Shown in pieces: positions 27,653 through 36,588 of a stretch of 64,000 nt of DNA. The position numbers and the translations under genes are program-made. This stretch comes from Mycobacterium sp. ACS4331 (GTDB lineage: Bacteria > Actinomycetota > Actinomycetes > Mycobacteriales > Mycobacteriaceae). The stretch is taken from the NCBI RefSeq assembly GCF_001667265.1, contig NZ_LZHW01000013.1, forward strand, positions 1-64,000, given 5' to 3'. A model generated the notes under the pieces. That model saw nothing but the letters and a program-made list of their open reading frames with translations, had not been told where the DNA came from and did not search any database. How positions within the stretch are numbered: the stretch's first letter is position 1; every line of letters starts with the position of its first letter.

Positions 27653-28435
27653 CTAGCGCGCGAACATCAGCGCGCGCTTGACCTCCTGGATCGCCTTGGT
27701 GACCTCGATGCCGCGTGGGCAGGCCTCGGTGCAGTTGAACGTCGTGCGGCAGCGCCAGACGCCGTCGACCTCGTTGAGGATGTCGAGGCGCTCGGCGGCG
27801 GCCTCGTCACGGGAGTCGAAGATGAACCGGTGCGCGTTCACGATCGCCGCCGGACCGAAGTACGAACCCTCGCTCCAGAACACCGGGCAGCTCGTGGTGC
27901 AGCAGGCGCACAGGATGCACTTGGTGGTGTCGTCGTAGCGGGCCCGGTCGGTCTGGCTCTGGATCCGCTCCCGGGTGGGAGGGTTGCCGCTGGTGATGAG
28001 GAACGGCTTGACCGCCTTATAGGCGTCGAAGAAGGGCTCCATGTTCACCACGAGATCCTTCTCGACCGGCAGGCCGCGGATGGGCTCGATGGTGATGGTC
28101 AGCTGCTTGCCGGCCTTCTTCGGCAGCATGTCGCGCATCAGCACCTTGCACGCCAGCCGGTTGACGCCGTTGATCCGCATGGCGTCCGAACCGCACACGC
28201 CGTGCGCACACGAACGCCGGAACGTCAGCGTGCCGTCGAGGTAGCTCTTCACGTAGATCAGCAGGTTCAGCAGCCGGTCGGACGGAAGGCACGGCACCCG
28301 GAAGCTCTGGAAGCCGGCCGCGTCGGGGTTCTCCGGGTTGAACCGGGCGATCTTGAGCGTGACCATCACCGCTTCGTCGGGGACGGGGGGCAGTGGCGGA
28401 TCGCCGGCTTCTGGCTTGTCGAGTACAGCAGTCAT
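27653..28435 (-). CDS. sdhB: Succinate dehydrogenase iron-sulfur subunit
   Basis: A 260-residue subunit carrying the electron wires of complex II. The N-terminal ferredoxin domain has the 2Fe-2S motif SCAHGVCGSDAMRINGVNRLAC. The C-terminal domain has CILCACCTTSCP (4Fe-4S) and CRTTFNCTEACPRGI (3Fe-4S). Its ATG overlaps the sdhA stop by one base (TGATG). It is the last gene of sdhCDAB and passes electrons from SdhA FAD toward the membrane quinone pool. Confidence 0.97.
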   Translation of the reverse strand: MTAVLDKPEAGDPPLPPVPDEAVMVTLKIARFNPENPDAAGFQSFRVPCLPSDRLLNLLIYVKSYLDGTLTFRRSCAHGVCGSDAMRINGVNRLACKVLMRDMLPKKAGKQLTITIEPIRGLPVEKDLVVNMEPFFDAYKAVKPFLITSGNPPTRERIQSQTDRARYDDTTKCILCACCTTSCPVFWSEGSYFGPAAIVNAHRFIFDSRDEAAAERLDILNEVDGVWRCRTTFNCTEACPRGIEVTKAIQEVKRALMFAR

Positions 28436-30189
28436 CAGTACTTCCGCTCCATCGGCTCATAACGGGTCTGGACCACGGGCTTGTAGTCCAGCCGGATGTC
28501 GGACAGCAGCTCGCTGCCCTCCTTGTACGCCATGGTGTGCCGCATGTAGTTGGTGTCGTCACGGTCGGGGTAGTCCTCGCGGGCATGCCCGCCGCGCGAC
28601 TCCTTGCGGTTGAGCGCACCGACCACGGTGACCTCGGCCAACTCCAGCAGGAAGCCCAGCTCGATGGCCTCGAGCAGGTCGCTGTTGAAGCGCTTGCCCT
28701 TGTCGTGCACGGTGATTCGCGAGTACCGCTCCTTGAGCGCGTGGATGTCGGTGAGCGCCTGCTTGAGCGTCTCCTCCGTGCGGAACACCGCGGCGTTGTT
28801 GTCCATCGACTGCTGCAGCGCACCGCGGATGTCGGCGACGCGCTCGTTGCCGTGCTCGGAGAGGATGTCGGAGACCCATTCGGTCACCATCCCCGCGGGC
28901 TCGGCGGGCAGGTCGACGAAGTCGTGGCTGGCGGCGTACTCCGCGGCGGCGATGCCGGCGCGGCGTCCGAAGACGTTGATGTCCAGCAGCGAGTTGGTGC
29001 CCAGGCGGTTGGCGCCGTGCACCGAGACGCACGCGCACTCGCCCGCGGCGTACAGGCCCGGCACGGTGTTGTGGTTGTCGCGCAACACCTGTCCGGTCAC
29101 CGTCGTCGGGATGCCGCCCATGACGTAGTGGCACGTCGGGTAGACCGGCACCAGTTCCTTGACGGGGTCCACACCCAGGTAGGTGCGGGCGAACTCGGTG
29201 ATGTCGGGGAGCTTGGCCTCCAGCACGTCCTCACCGAGGTGGCGGACGTCGATGTAGACGTAGTCCTTGTTCGGTCCGGCGCCGCGGCCTTCGAGCACCT
29301 CGAGCACCATCGACCGGGCGACGATGTCGCGCGGTGCGAGGTCGACGATGGTGGGCGCGTAACGCTCCATGAAGCGTTCGCCGTCGGCGTTGAGCAGGCG
29401 GCCGCCCTCGCCGCGAACGGCTTCCGAGATCAGGATGCCCAGACCCGCCAGACCTGTCGGGTGGAACTGGTGGAACTCCATGTCCTCCAGGGGAAGTCCC
29501 TTACGGAACACGATGCCCAGCCCGTCGCCCGTCAGGGTGTGGGCGTTGGAGGTGGTCTTGTACATCCGGCCCGAGCCACCCGTGGCGAACACGATCGCCT
29601 TGGCGTGGAAGACGTGGATGTCGCCGGTGGCCAGCTCGTAGGCCACGATCCCGGTGGCAACCGGGCCGGACGGCGTCTCGGTCAGGACCAGGTCCAGGGC
29701 GTAGAACTCGTTGAAGAACTCCACGTCGTGCTTGACGCAGTTCTGGTACAGCGTCTGCAGGATCATGTGACCGGTGCGGTCGGCGGCGTAGCAGGCGCGC
29801 CGAACCGGGGCCTTGCCGTGATCGCGGGTGTGGCCGCCGAAGCGACGCTGGTCGATGCGTCCCTCAGGGGTGCGGTTGAACGGCATCCCCATCTTCTCGA
29901 GGTCGAGCACCGCGTCGATGGCCTCCTTGGCCATGATCTCGACGGCGTCCTGGTCGGCCAGGTAGTCGCCACCCTTGACGGTGTCGAAGGTGTGCCACTC
30001 CCAGTTGTCGTCCTCGACGTTGGCCAGGGCGGCGCACATGCCGCCCTGCGCCGCACCGGTGTGGCTGCGAGTGGGGTACAGCTTGGTCAGCACGGCGGTC
30101 CGGGCTCGCGGACCGGCCTCGACCGCGGCACGCATCCCGGCGCCGCCGGCGCCGACGATGACCACGTCGTAGCGATGCTCTTGAATCAC
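28435..30189 (-). CDS. sdhA: Succinate dehydrogenase flavoprotein subunit
   Basis: A 584-residue catalytic subunit that oxidises succinate to fumarate. The N-terminus has the FAD dinucleotide-binding motif VVIVGAGGAGMRAA. RSHTGAAQGGMCAAL contains the histidine that normally carries covalent FAD. The fumarate-reductase/SDH signature appears in GGHTRDHGKAPVRRACYA, and the C-terminal domain ends in a basic patch. The GTG start at 30189 has GGGAG upstream. It corresponds to the Rv3318-type (Sdh2) enzyme. Confidence 0.97.
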   Translation of the reverse strand: MIQEHRYDVVIVGAGGAGMRAAVEAGPRARTAVLTKLYPTRSHTGAAQGGMCAALANVEDDNWEWHTFDTVKGGDYLADQDAVEIMAKEAIDAVLDLEKMGMPFNRTPEGRIDQRRFGGHTRDHGKAPVRRACYAADRTGHMILQTLYQNCVKHDVEFFNEFYALDLVLTETPSGPVATGIVAYELATGDIHVFHAKAIVFATGGSGRMYKTTSNAHTLTGDGLGIVFRKGLPLEDMEFHQFHPTGLAGLGILISEAVRGEGGRLLNADGERFMERYAPTIVDLAPRDIVARSMVLEVLEGRGAGPNKDYVYIDVRHLGEDVLEAKLPDITEFARTYLGVDPVKELVPVYPTCHYVMGGIPTTVTGQVLRDNHNTVPGLYAAGECACVSVHGANRLGTNSLLDINVFGRRAGIAAAEYAASHDFVDLPAEPAGMVTEWVSDILSEHGNERVADIRGALQQSMDNNAAVFRTEETLKQALTDIHALKERYSRITVHDKGKRFNSDLLEAIELGFLLELAEVTVVGALNRKESRGGHAREDYPDRDDTNYMRHTMAYKEGSELLSDIRLDYKPVVQTRYEPMERKY

Positions 30190-30211
30190 TTTGGCGGGCT
30201 CCCTTGAAAAA

Positions 30212-30664
30212 TCAGGCGATGTTCGCGTCGAACGTCAGCAGCACGTAGGTGCCCAGCACCAGCGTGAAGATCATCGACAGCGCCAACAGCGTGTTAAGCC
30301 AGAACTTGGTGGAGTCCTTGCGGGTGTAGTCGGCGATGATCGTGCGCATGCCGTTGCCACCGTGCAGCTGGGCCAGCCACAGCAGCAGCAGGTCCCAGGT
30401 CTGCCAGAACGGCGAGGCCCAGCGCTCCGCGACGTAATTGAAGTCGATCCGGTACACGCCGTTCTGCCACATCAGCATGATGAACAGGTGGCCGAGCGCC
30501 AGGAACACCAGGGCGATACCCGAGAAGCGCATGAACAGCCAGGCGTACTTCTCGAAGTTGGGCATTCCGGCGCGCCGACGCGGGGCGCGCGGGTTGTCCA
30601 GACCGGCGGGGCGGTCGTAGCTCTTCTCCAGGACCGGTGCAATCGGCCGCTCTGCGCTGCTCAC
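30212..30664 (-). CDS. sdhD: Succinate dehydrogenase membrane anchor subunit SdhD
   Basis: A 150-residue hydrophobic subunit with three membrane helices (about 42-65, 85-102, 121-145). GHLFIMLMWQ and QLHGGNGMRTIIADY contain histidines that could serve quinone or heme contact. The GTG at 30664 overlaps the sdhC stop by 4 bp (GTGA). It anchors SdhA and SdhB with SdhC and forms part of the menaquinone site; heme content cannot be decided from sequence alone. Confidence 0.93.
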   Translation of the reverse strand: MSSAERPIAPVLEKSYDRPAGLDNPRAPRRRAGMPNFEKYAWLFMRFSGIALVFLALGHLFIMLMWQNGVYRIDFNYVAERWASPFWQTWDLLLLWLAQLHGGNGMRTIIADYTRKDSTKFWLNTLLALSMIFTLVLGTYVLLTFDANIA

Positions 30665-31077
30665 AGGAACCTCTCCGCCATGTGCATCCCGAGCACCACG
30701 AGTGCGGGAACCATCACCAGCAACCAGATCGCACCCACACCGGCCAGCATCTTGCGCTGATGGCGGGGGCCTTCGGACCAGAAGTCGACGAGGATGACGC
30801 GAATGCCGTTCAACGCGTGGAACAGCACCGCCGCCACCAGGCCGACCTCCATGAGCCCGACGATCGGGGTCTTGTAGGTCTCGATGACTTCGTTGTAGGC
30901 CTGCGGGCTGACGCGGACCAGTGCAGTGTCGAGAACATGCACGAACAAGAAGAAGAAGATGGTCGCGCCCGTGATGCGGTGAAGGACCCACGACCACATG
31001 CCGGGATCTCCGCGATACAGGGTGCGACGGCGCGGCTTGTCTTTGTGCGCCGGTTCGACCGGGGCCGCTGTCGTCAT
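30661..31077 (-). CDS. sdhC: Succinate dehydrogenase cytochrome b556 subunit SdhC
   Basis: A 138-residue membrane subunit with three helices. SWVLHRITGATIFFFLFVHVLDTALVRV has the SdhC signature, including the histidine that usually ligates heme b. ATG at 31077 is chosen because GGAGG lies 6 bases upstream. It is the first gene of sdhCDAB. The operon leader (31078-31156) starts in the gap shared with the divergent cdd gene. Confidence 0.94.
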   Translation of the reverse strand: MTTAAPVEPAHKDKPRRRTLYRGDPGMWSWVLHRITGATIFFFLFVHVLDTALVRVSPQAYNEVIETYKTPIVGLMEVGLVAAVLFHALNGIRVILVDFWSEGPRHQRKMLAGVGAIWLLVMVPALVVLGMHMAERFL

Positions 31078-31156
31078 CTGCGCCTCCAACGCCTTCGGTG
31101 GACGCCGGGGCCAGTCGTTACCCCAGGCGTGGCGGTGTCTGGAAACCGTCGGGTGG

Positions 31157-31162
31157 ACTCTA
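31157..31162 (-). promoter_or_regulatory. Candidate -10 for the sdh operon (TAGAGT)
   Basis: TAGAGT on the minus strand would start transcription about 73 bases before sdhC. The 225-base gap 31078-31302 holds no gene; apart from this box and the cdd ribosome site GAGGTGG near 31289 nothing distinctive was seen. Confidence 0.3.
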
Positions 31163-31302
31163 ATCCCATTCTCAGCAACGACCGAATCCCGGAAAAGGGG
31201 TGAGCGCCGAAATCTCTCGGAAAGTTAGGGTGACCTTGGTGGGTGAGGGCCGTGTGGACGGGTTTTTCGGAATGGATTCAGACTTGATGAGGTGGCGGTC
31301 GC

Positions 31303-31710
31303 ATGAGCGGTGATATTGACTGGAAACTGTTGCGGGACAACGCGATAAGAGCATCAACTCAGGCCTATGCCCCCTACTCGGGGTTTCCGGTGGGCGCCGC
31401 CGCACTGGTCGATGATGACCGAGTTGTGACCGGTTGCAATGTGGAGAATGTCTCATATGGCCTAGGTCTCTGTGCCGAGTGCGCTGTGGTCTGCGCCCTC
31501 TTCGCGACGGGTGGCGGGCGGCTGCGCGCACTGGTCTGCGTGGCCGGTGACGGAGACCTGCTGATGCCCTGTGGGCGGTGCCGCCAGGTGCTGCTCGAAC
31601 ACGGCGGACCCACGATGCTGATCGACCACCCGGCCGGGCCCAAACCGCTGTCGGAGCTCCTCCCGGAGGCCTTCGGTCCCGACGACCTCGTTCGGGGGCC
31701 GAGGGGATGA
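31303..31710 (+). CDS. cdd: Cytidine deaminase
   Basis: A 135-residue zinc enzyme converting cytidine and deoxycytidine to uridine and deoxyuridine. CAEC at 57-60 supplies one zinc cysteine and the catalytic Glu59, and PCGRC at 89-93 supplies the other two cysteines. SGFPVGAAALVDDDRVVTGCNVEN is the substrate-binding region. It is the first gene of a nucleoside-salvage operon; its stop overlaps the deoA start (ATGA). GAGGTGG precedes the ATG. Confidence 0.95.
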   Translation: MSGDIDWKLLRDNAIRASTQAYAPYSGFPVGAAALVDDDRVVTGCNVENVSYGLGLCAECAVVCALFATGGGRLRALVCVAGDGDLLMPCGRCRQVLLEHGGPTMLIDHPAGPKPLSELLPEAFGPDDLVRGPRG

Positions 31711-33008
31711 GGGAACTGACTTTCGACGCACCGACCGTCATCCGCACCAAACGCGACGGCGGGCGACTGTCGGATGCGGCGATCGACTGGGTGATCGACG
31801 CCTACACGCGCGGCGATGTCGGCGACGAGCAGATGGCCGCGCTGCTCATGGCGATCTTCCTGCGGGGGATGGACCGCGACGAGATCGCGCGGTGGACCGC
31901 GGCGATGATCGCCTCCGGCGAGCGACTGGACTTCGCCGATCTGCGCCGCGACGGGCAGCCACTGCGATTGGTGGACAAACACTCCACCGGCGGGGTCGGC
32001 GACAAGCTCACGATTCCGCTGGTGCCCGTGGTCGCCGCGTGCGGAGCGGCGGTCCCGCAGGCCGCCGGGCGCGGCCTGGGCCACACCGGCGGCACGCTAG
32101 ACAAGCTCGAGTCCATCCCCGGCTTCTCCGCCGAGATCGGTAAGGACCGGGTCCGCGCGCAGCTGCGCGAGGTGGGTGCGGCGATCTTCGCCGCGGGCGA
32201 CCTCGCGCCGGCCGACCGTAAGATCTACGCACTGCGCGACGTCACCGCGACCACCGAGTCGCTGCCGCTGATCGCGAGTTCGATCATGAGCAAGAAGCTC
32301 GCGGAGGGCGCCGACGCGCTCGTGCTCGACGTCAAGGTCGGGTCCGGCGCGTTCCTGAAGGACCCCGCGGAATCGGTCGATCTGGCGCAGACCATGGTCG
32401 ATCTCGGCCGGGCCCACGGCGTCCCCACCCGGGCGCTGCTGACCGATATGGCGGTGCCCCTGGGCCGCACGGTCGGCAACGCCGTCGAGGTCGCCGAATC
32501 GCTGGAGGTGCTCGCCGGTGGTGGTCCCTCCGACGTCGTCGAACTGACGCTGCAGCTGGCCGCCGAGATGCTCACGCTGGCGGGCCTGGACGCACGCGAC
32601 CCCGCCGACACCCTGCGTGACGGCACCGCGATGGACAGCTTCCGGGCCATCGTCGCGGCTCAGGGCGGTGATCTGAGTCAGCCCCTGCCGGTTGCGGCCC
32701 ATTCCGAGACCGTGACCGCGTCGGTGAGCGGCACAATGGGGGACATCGACGCGCTGGCGGTGGGGATGGCGGTGTGGCGGCTCGGAGCGGGCCGATCGCG
32801 CCCGGGTGAGCGCGTGCAGGCCGGGGCCGGCATCAGGATCCACCGCAGGCCTGGGGAACCCGTGGCCGCGGGCGAGGCCGTCTTCACGCTCTACACCGAC
32901 ACCCCGAACCGATTCGCGCCAGCGATGGCCGAACTCGCCGATGCCTGGAATATTGGCCATTCTGCACCGCCGACTCGTCCCCTGATCATTGAACGGATGG
33001 GCCCCTGA
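31707..33008 (+). CDS. deoA: Thymidine phosphorylase
   Basis: A 433-residue pyrimidine-nucleoside phosphorylase that splits thymidine or deoxyuridine into base and deoxyribose-1-phosphate. [21 protein letters not shown] is the phosphate-binding signature. [21 protein letters not shown] and [15 protein letters not shown] are also conserved. The ATG at 31707 overlaps the cdd stop and is preceded by GAGGGG. It ends one base into the add start codon. A C-terminal domain (about 340-433) closes over the active site. Confidence 0.96.
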   Translation: MRELTFDAPTVIRTKRDGGRLSDAAIDWVIDAYTRGDVGDEQMAALLMAIFLRGMDRDEIARWTAAMIASGERLDFADLRRDGQPLRLVDKHSTGGVGDKLTIPLVPVVAACGAAVPQAAGRGLGHTGGTLDKLESIPGFSAEIGKDRVRAQLREVGAAIFAAGDLAPADRKIYALRDVTATTESLPLIASSIMSKKLAEGADALVLDVKVGSGAFLKDPAESVDLAQTMVDLGRAHGVPTRALLTDMAVPLGRTVGNAVEVAESLEVLAGGGPSDVVELTLQLAAEMLTLAGLDARDPADTLRDGTAMDSFRAIVAAQGGDLSQPLPVAAHSETVTASVSGTMGDIDALAVGMAVWRLGAGRSRPGERVQAGAGIRIHRRPGEPVAAGEAVFTLYTDTPNRFAPAMAELADAWNIGHSAPPTRPLIIERMGP

Positions 33009-34120
33009 TGACAGCGCCGACACCGACGTCCGCGACCGGACCGCACGACCTGCAGGTGATTCGGCAGGCCCCCAAGGCGCTTCTGCACGACCATCTCGAC
33101 GGGGGACTGCGCCCCGCCACGGTGCTCGACATCGCCGGCGCCATCGGCTACGACGACCTGCCGGCCACCGACGTCGACGCCCTGGCGGACTGGTTCCGCA
33201 CCGCGGCGCACAGCGGATCCCTCGAGCGCTACCTGGAACCGTTCGCCCACACCGTCGCCGTCATGCAGACGCCGGAGGCCCTGCACCGGGTGGCCTTCGA
33301 ATGTGTCGAGGACCTGGCCGAGGATTCGGTGGTCTACGCCGAGGTTCGCTTCGCCCCCGAGCTGCACATCGAGGGTGGCCTGTCGCTCGACGACGTCGTG
33401 GACGCCGTCCTGGCCGGATTCGCCGACGGCGAGAAGGCCGCCGCGTCGGCGGGGCGCCCGATCGTGGTGCGCTGCCTGGTGACGGCCATGCGGCACGCCG
33501 CCCGGTCCCGGGAGATCGCCGAACTCGCGATCCGGTTCCGGGACAAGGGCGTCGTGGGCTTCGACATCGCCGGGGCCGAGGCCGGCTACCCGCCGACCCG
33601 GCACCTGGACGCGTTCGAGTACATGCGGAACAACAACGCGCGCTTCACGATTCATGCCGGAGAGGCATTCGGGCTGCCGTCCATCCATGAAGCGCTGGCG
33701 TTCTGCGGCGCCGATCGACTGGGTCACGGCGTGCGACTCGTCGATGACATCGACGAGCAGTCCGACGGGACGTACCACCTGGGCCGAGTCGCCGCCATCG
33801 TCCGCGACAAGCGCATCCCGCTGGAGATGTGCCCGTCGTCGAATGTGCAGACCGGGGCCGCCCGTTCGATCGCCGAGCACCCGTTCGACATGCTGGCGCG
33901 ACTGCGGTTCCGCGTCACGGTCAACACCGACAACCGGTTGATGAGCGACACCACGATGAGCCAGGAGATGCTTCGTCTGGTCGAGGCCTTCGGGTACGGG
34001 TGGAGCGACCTCGAGCGGTTCACCATCAACGCGATGAAGTCGGCGTTCATTCACTTCGACGAACGCCTGGCGATCATCGACGAGGTGATCAAGCCGCGCT
34101 ATGCGGTCCTGATCGGGTGA
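33008..34120 (+). CDS. add: Adenosine deaminase
   Basis: A 370-residue zinc TIM-barrel enzyme that deaminates adenosine and deoxyadenosine. The first metal pair is in LLHDHLDGG (HDH), a catalytic histidine region in TIHAGEAFG, another in DRLGHGVRL, and [10 protein letters not shown] supplies the last metal ligand. The ATG overlaps the deoA stop by one base (TGATG), completing the cdd-deoA-add operon for recovering bases and sugars from nucleosides. Confidence 0.96.
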   Translation: MTAPTPTSATGPHDLQVIRQAPKALLHDHLDGGLRPATVLDIAGAIGYDDLPATDVDALADWFRTAAHSGSLERYLEPFAHTVAVMQTPEALHRVAFECVEDLAEDSVVYAEVRFAPELHIEGGLSLDDVVDAVLAGFADGEKAAASAGRPIVVRCLVTAMRHAARSREIAELAIRFRDKGVVGFDIAGAEAGYPPTRHLDAFEYMRNNNARFTIHAGEAFGLPSIHEALAFCGADRLGHGVRLVDDIDEQSDGTYHLGRVAAIVRDKRIPLEMCPSSNVQTGAARSIAEHPFDMLARLRFRVTVNTDNRLMSDTTMSQEMLRLVEAFGYGWSDLERFTINAMKSAFIHFDERLAIIDEVIKPRYAVLIG

Positions 34121-34121
34121 T

Positions 34122-34164
34122 TTCGGCGCGCTTTCCGGCGCTGAACGCTGGTTTGCGCGCCGAA
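34122..34164. terminator. Bidirectional hairpin between add and the Rv3311-like gene
   Basis: TTCGGCGCGC (34122-34131) and GCGCGCCGAA (34155-34164) pair perfectly over 10 bp around a 23-base loop that can itself partly pair. It fills the 45-base gap between two convergent genes almost exactly, so it probably terminates both. Confidence 0.7.
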
Positions 34165-34165
34165 G

Positions 34166-35437
34166 TCACTCGCGGCGCAGCCGCGTCTCGACGAAGCGCT
34201 CCAGCGACTCCAACTGGGCGGCGGCCTCGGTGTAGGGGCCCTTGGGCTTGTCCGAGGACTCGTCGAGCACATACGCCGCGAACCTGCCGAGCGCACTGTC
34301 GGCGGCCAGCGCCTTGTCGACGGTGTCCTCCTCGGAGTAGTCGCCGACGTCGCGCAGGAACTCCACCGCCAGTTCGAGCTGGTCGCGGTCGACCGCGTCG
34401 GGACCGTCGGCGATGTCGTCGGCGAGACCGGTCAGAACGTAGATGTTCTCCTCGGTGATGTCGACGTCGAGCGAACCGTCGGTGGCCGCGGTCCTGATGT
34501 CGTCGTAGGTGCTCAGATCCGACAGGTCATGGTCGTGATCGTCGGCCAGGTAGCGCGCCAGGGCCCGCTCCGAACTGAACACGCTGATGCGGCCGTTGCG
34601 GCCGAGGAACACCGGGCGCTCGCCGAGGTAGCAGCGCAGCGTGTAGAACGTGCCACCGGTGGTCATGACGCGGATCGGGTCGATGCCGACCTTGAGCCAG
34701 AAGTCCTCCTCGTGGGCGAGGACGAAGTCGTCGTCGGCGGCGCGCTCGTCATCGGATTCGGAGTCGGCGTCGGAGTCCGCGTCGGAATCCAGCGTGGCGG
34801 AGTCGGTCTCGAGGATTTCGTCCTCGTCGTCCTCCGGGGCGGGACCGGCCAGTTCGGCCGCGGCGGCCTTGGCCAGCTTCTCGTCCACCTCGGGGGTGGT
34901 GACGATCTCGTCGATGGAGGCGATCACCTTGTCCCAGTTGCGCCCGACGATCGCGGCGATGTTGTTCCACCGCTTGAGCCCGGACTTGCCCGAGAACTCG
35001 TCGATGCCGCCGTTGACACCCGACAGCGTCGGGTTGCCGTTGAAGAACTTGGTCACCGACGGCAGCTCACACACCGATCCGATTGAGGACACCACGGCCA
35101 GCGTGCGCGCCAGCGTGTTCACCCCGTCCTCGGTGGGCTTCTCCGCGACCAGTTCCGCCACGGCGATCAGGTCGAACTGACGGTCCTCGGCCGGGTTGAG
35201 CTTGTGCGCGTTGGCCTCGGTGATCTTCTGCCACGCCGGGTGGTCGGACAGGTCGTTCTCCACGCCGCTGCGCACGAAGGCGACCAGATCCTCGACGCTT
35301 TCGAAGGCATACAGGTCGTCACCTGAGCCCAGGAACGCCTCCCATTCGTCGCCGGCATCCCGCCAGCGTGGGGCCCACAGGGTGTACAGGTCGCCCGCGG
35401 TGATGCCAAGGCGGATCGGGACAAGCTCAGCAGCCAT
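34166..35437 (-). CDS. Conserved mycobacterial protein of unknown function (Rv3311-like)
   Basis: A 423-residue soluble protein. The N-terminal part (about 1-195) and the C-terminal part (about 238-423) both contain a segment reading GDLYTLWAPRWRD or GTFYTLRCYLGE, suggesting two related modules. They are joined by a very acidic Asp/Glu/Ser linker (residues 202-237, repeats of DSDA). The gene resembles M. tuberculosis Rv3311, sometimes loosely called primosomal; nothing in the sequence supports replication directly. TATCCT lies 7 bases before the ATG at 35437, a leaderless start. Confidence 0.85.
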   Translation of the reverse strand: MAAELVPIRLGITAGDLYTLWAPRWRDAGDEWEAFLGSGDDLYAFESVEDLVAFVRSGVENDLSDHPAWQKITEANAHKLNPAEDRQFDLIAVAELVAEKPTEDGVNTLARTLAVVSSIGSVCELPSVTKFFNGNPTLSGVNGGIDEFSGKSGLKRWNNIAAIVGRNWDKVIASIDEIVTTPEVDEKLAKAAAAELAGPAPEDDEDEILETDSATLDSDADSDADSESDDERAADDDFVLAHEEDFWLKVGIDPIRVMTTGGTFYTLRCYLGERPVFLGRNGRISVFSSERALARYLADDHDHDLSDLSTYDDIRTAATDGSLDVDITEENIYVLTGLADDIADGPDAVDRDQLELAVEFLRDVGDYSEEDTVDKALAADSALGRFAAYVLDESSDKPKGPYTEAAAQLESLERFVETRLRRE

Positions 35438-35542
35438 GCGGCACAGGATAACGAGGTCACCCCCGTCACGGGTCGGGCAGTGTCCCCACGGCGCGCCGAA
35501 CGCGGACACGAGGCGGACACGAGGATGGGGCACGATGGCCCG

Positions 35543-35950
35543 ATGAAGGCTTTCGGGAAGGCGCCTGCGGGGCGCCTCGCCGCGCTCGGCGTGGTGGCCG
35601 CGGCGCTGTCATGCCTGCTGGTGCTGCGCCCGGCACTGCAGGCACTCACCTACGGCGAGTTGACGCCGGCGGTGGCCGGCTACCTCGCGGTGCCGCTGGT
35701 GGTGCTGCTGGTCACCGGGATCCTGCGGTACGGCGTGGTGGTGTCGACGGTCGTCGCGGTGGCCATCACCGTGGTGGTCTCGGTGTCGGTCGCGGTGCTG
35801 TTCGCCGTGACGCTCGGGCTGTCGTTGAGCGGATCGCCGCGCAGTCCGGTGTTCATGACCCTGGTGTGGGTCTGCCCGCCGCTGACCGTGCTCGTGCTCG
35901 GCGCGGCGGCGTTGCGGTTCATCCGCCCGCGCGCCGACTCCGAACATTAG
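35543..35950 (+). CDS. Small four-helix membrane protein of unknown function
   Basis: A 135-residue hydrophobic protein with four predicted membrane helices (about 13-31, 43-62, 64-92 and 104-123) and a basic C-terminal end ([11 protein letters not shown]). ATG at 35543 is chosen because the first helix begins soon after; an in-frame ATG at 35525 would add six residues. The TAG stop codon overlaps the probable -10 of the following upp gene. The family is not recognised. Confidence 0.7.
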   Translation: MKAFGKAPAGRLAALGVVAAALSCLLVLRPALQALTYGELTPAVAGYLAVPLVVLLVTGILRYGVVVSTVVAVAITVVVSVSVAVLFAVTLGLSLSGSPRSPVFMTLVWVCPPLTVLVLGAAALRFIRPRADSEH

Positions 35951-35953
35951 GGT
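35948..35953 (+). promoter_or_regulatory. -10 element of upp (TAGGGT) overlapping a stop codon
   Basis: TAGGGT begins with the TAG stop of the preceding membrane-protein gene and lies 8 bases before the upp ATG at 35962. There is no room for a conventional leader. Confidence 0.4.
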
Positions 35954-35961
35954 GTGCGGCT

Positions 35962-36585
35962 ATGGATGTGCGGGTCATCGATCACCCCCTGGCCGCCGCG
36001 CGGTTGACCACTCTGCGCGACGAGCGGACCGACAACGCCGGATTCCGCTCTGCGCTTCGTGACCTCACGCTGATGCTGGTCTACGAGGCCACCCGGGACG
36101 CCCGCCGCGAGGCGATCACGGTCCGCACGCCGATCACGGAGACCGCGGGCTCCCGCCTGGCCGCGCCGCCCCTGCTGGTGCCCGTGCTGCGCGCCGGGTT
36201 GGGAATGGTCGATCAGGCCCATGCCCTGATCCCGGAGGCTCGCGTGGGCTTCGTCGGGGTGGCGCGCGACGAGGAGACGCATCAGCCGACGCCGTATCTG
36301 GAGTCGCTGCCCGACGACCTGAGCGCCCAGCCCGTCATGGTGCTCGACCCGATGCTGGCGACCGGCGGTTCGATGGTGCACACGCTGGCCCTGCTGCAGG
36401 CGCGCGGCGCCGTCGACATCACGGTGGTGTGCGTGGTCGCCGCGCCGCAGGGCGTGTCCGCCGTCGGTGCGGCCGCACCGGATGCCCGGCTGATCACCGC
36501 GACGATCGACGAGGGACTCAACGAGATCGCCTACATCGTCCCGGGACTCGGCGACGCGGGTGACCGGCAGTTCGGCCCGCGCTGA
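35962..36585 (+). CDS. upp: Uracil phosphoribosyltransferase
   Basis: A 207-residue type I phosphoribosyltransferase that makes UMP from uracil and [17 protein letters not shown] (about 128-140) is the PRPP-binding loop. [23 protein letters not shown] is the uracil-binding C-terminal signature. Length equals the M. tuberculosis protein. It salvages uracil released by the nucleoside phosphorylase upstream. It is convergent with pmmB, 3 bases apart. Confidence 0.97.
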   Translation: MDVRVIDHPLAAARLTTLRDERTDNAGFRSALRDLTLMLVYEATRDARREAITVRTPITETAGSRLAAPPLLVPVLRAGLGMVDQAHALIPEARVGFVGVARDEETHQPTPYLESLPDDLSAQPVMVLDPMLATGGSMVHTLALLQARGAVDITVVCVVAAPQGVSAVGAAAPDARLITATIDEGLNEIAYIVPGLGDAGDRQFGPR

Positions 36586-36588
36586 GCC

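Noticed and set aside
27521-28462. 313-codon plus-strand frame across sdhB
   Set aside because: Opposes sdhB, whose three iron-sulfur motifs are intact; the frame has no family features.
28393-30207. 604-codon plus-strand frame opposite sdhA
   Set aside because: Antisense shadow of a certain gene; composition rich in Val, Gly and His with no recognisable motif.
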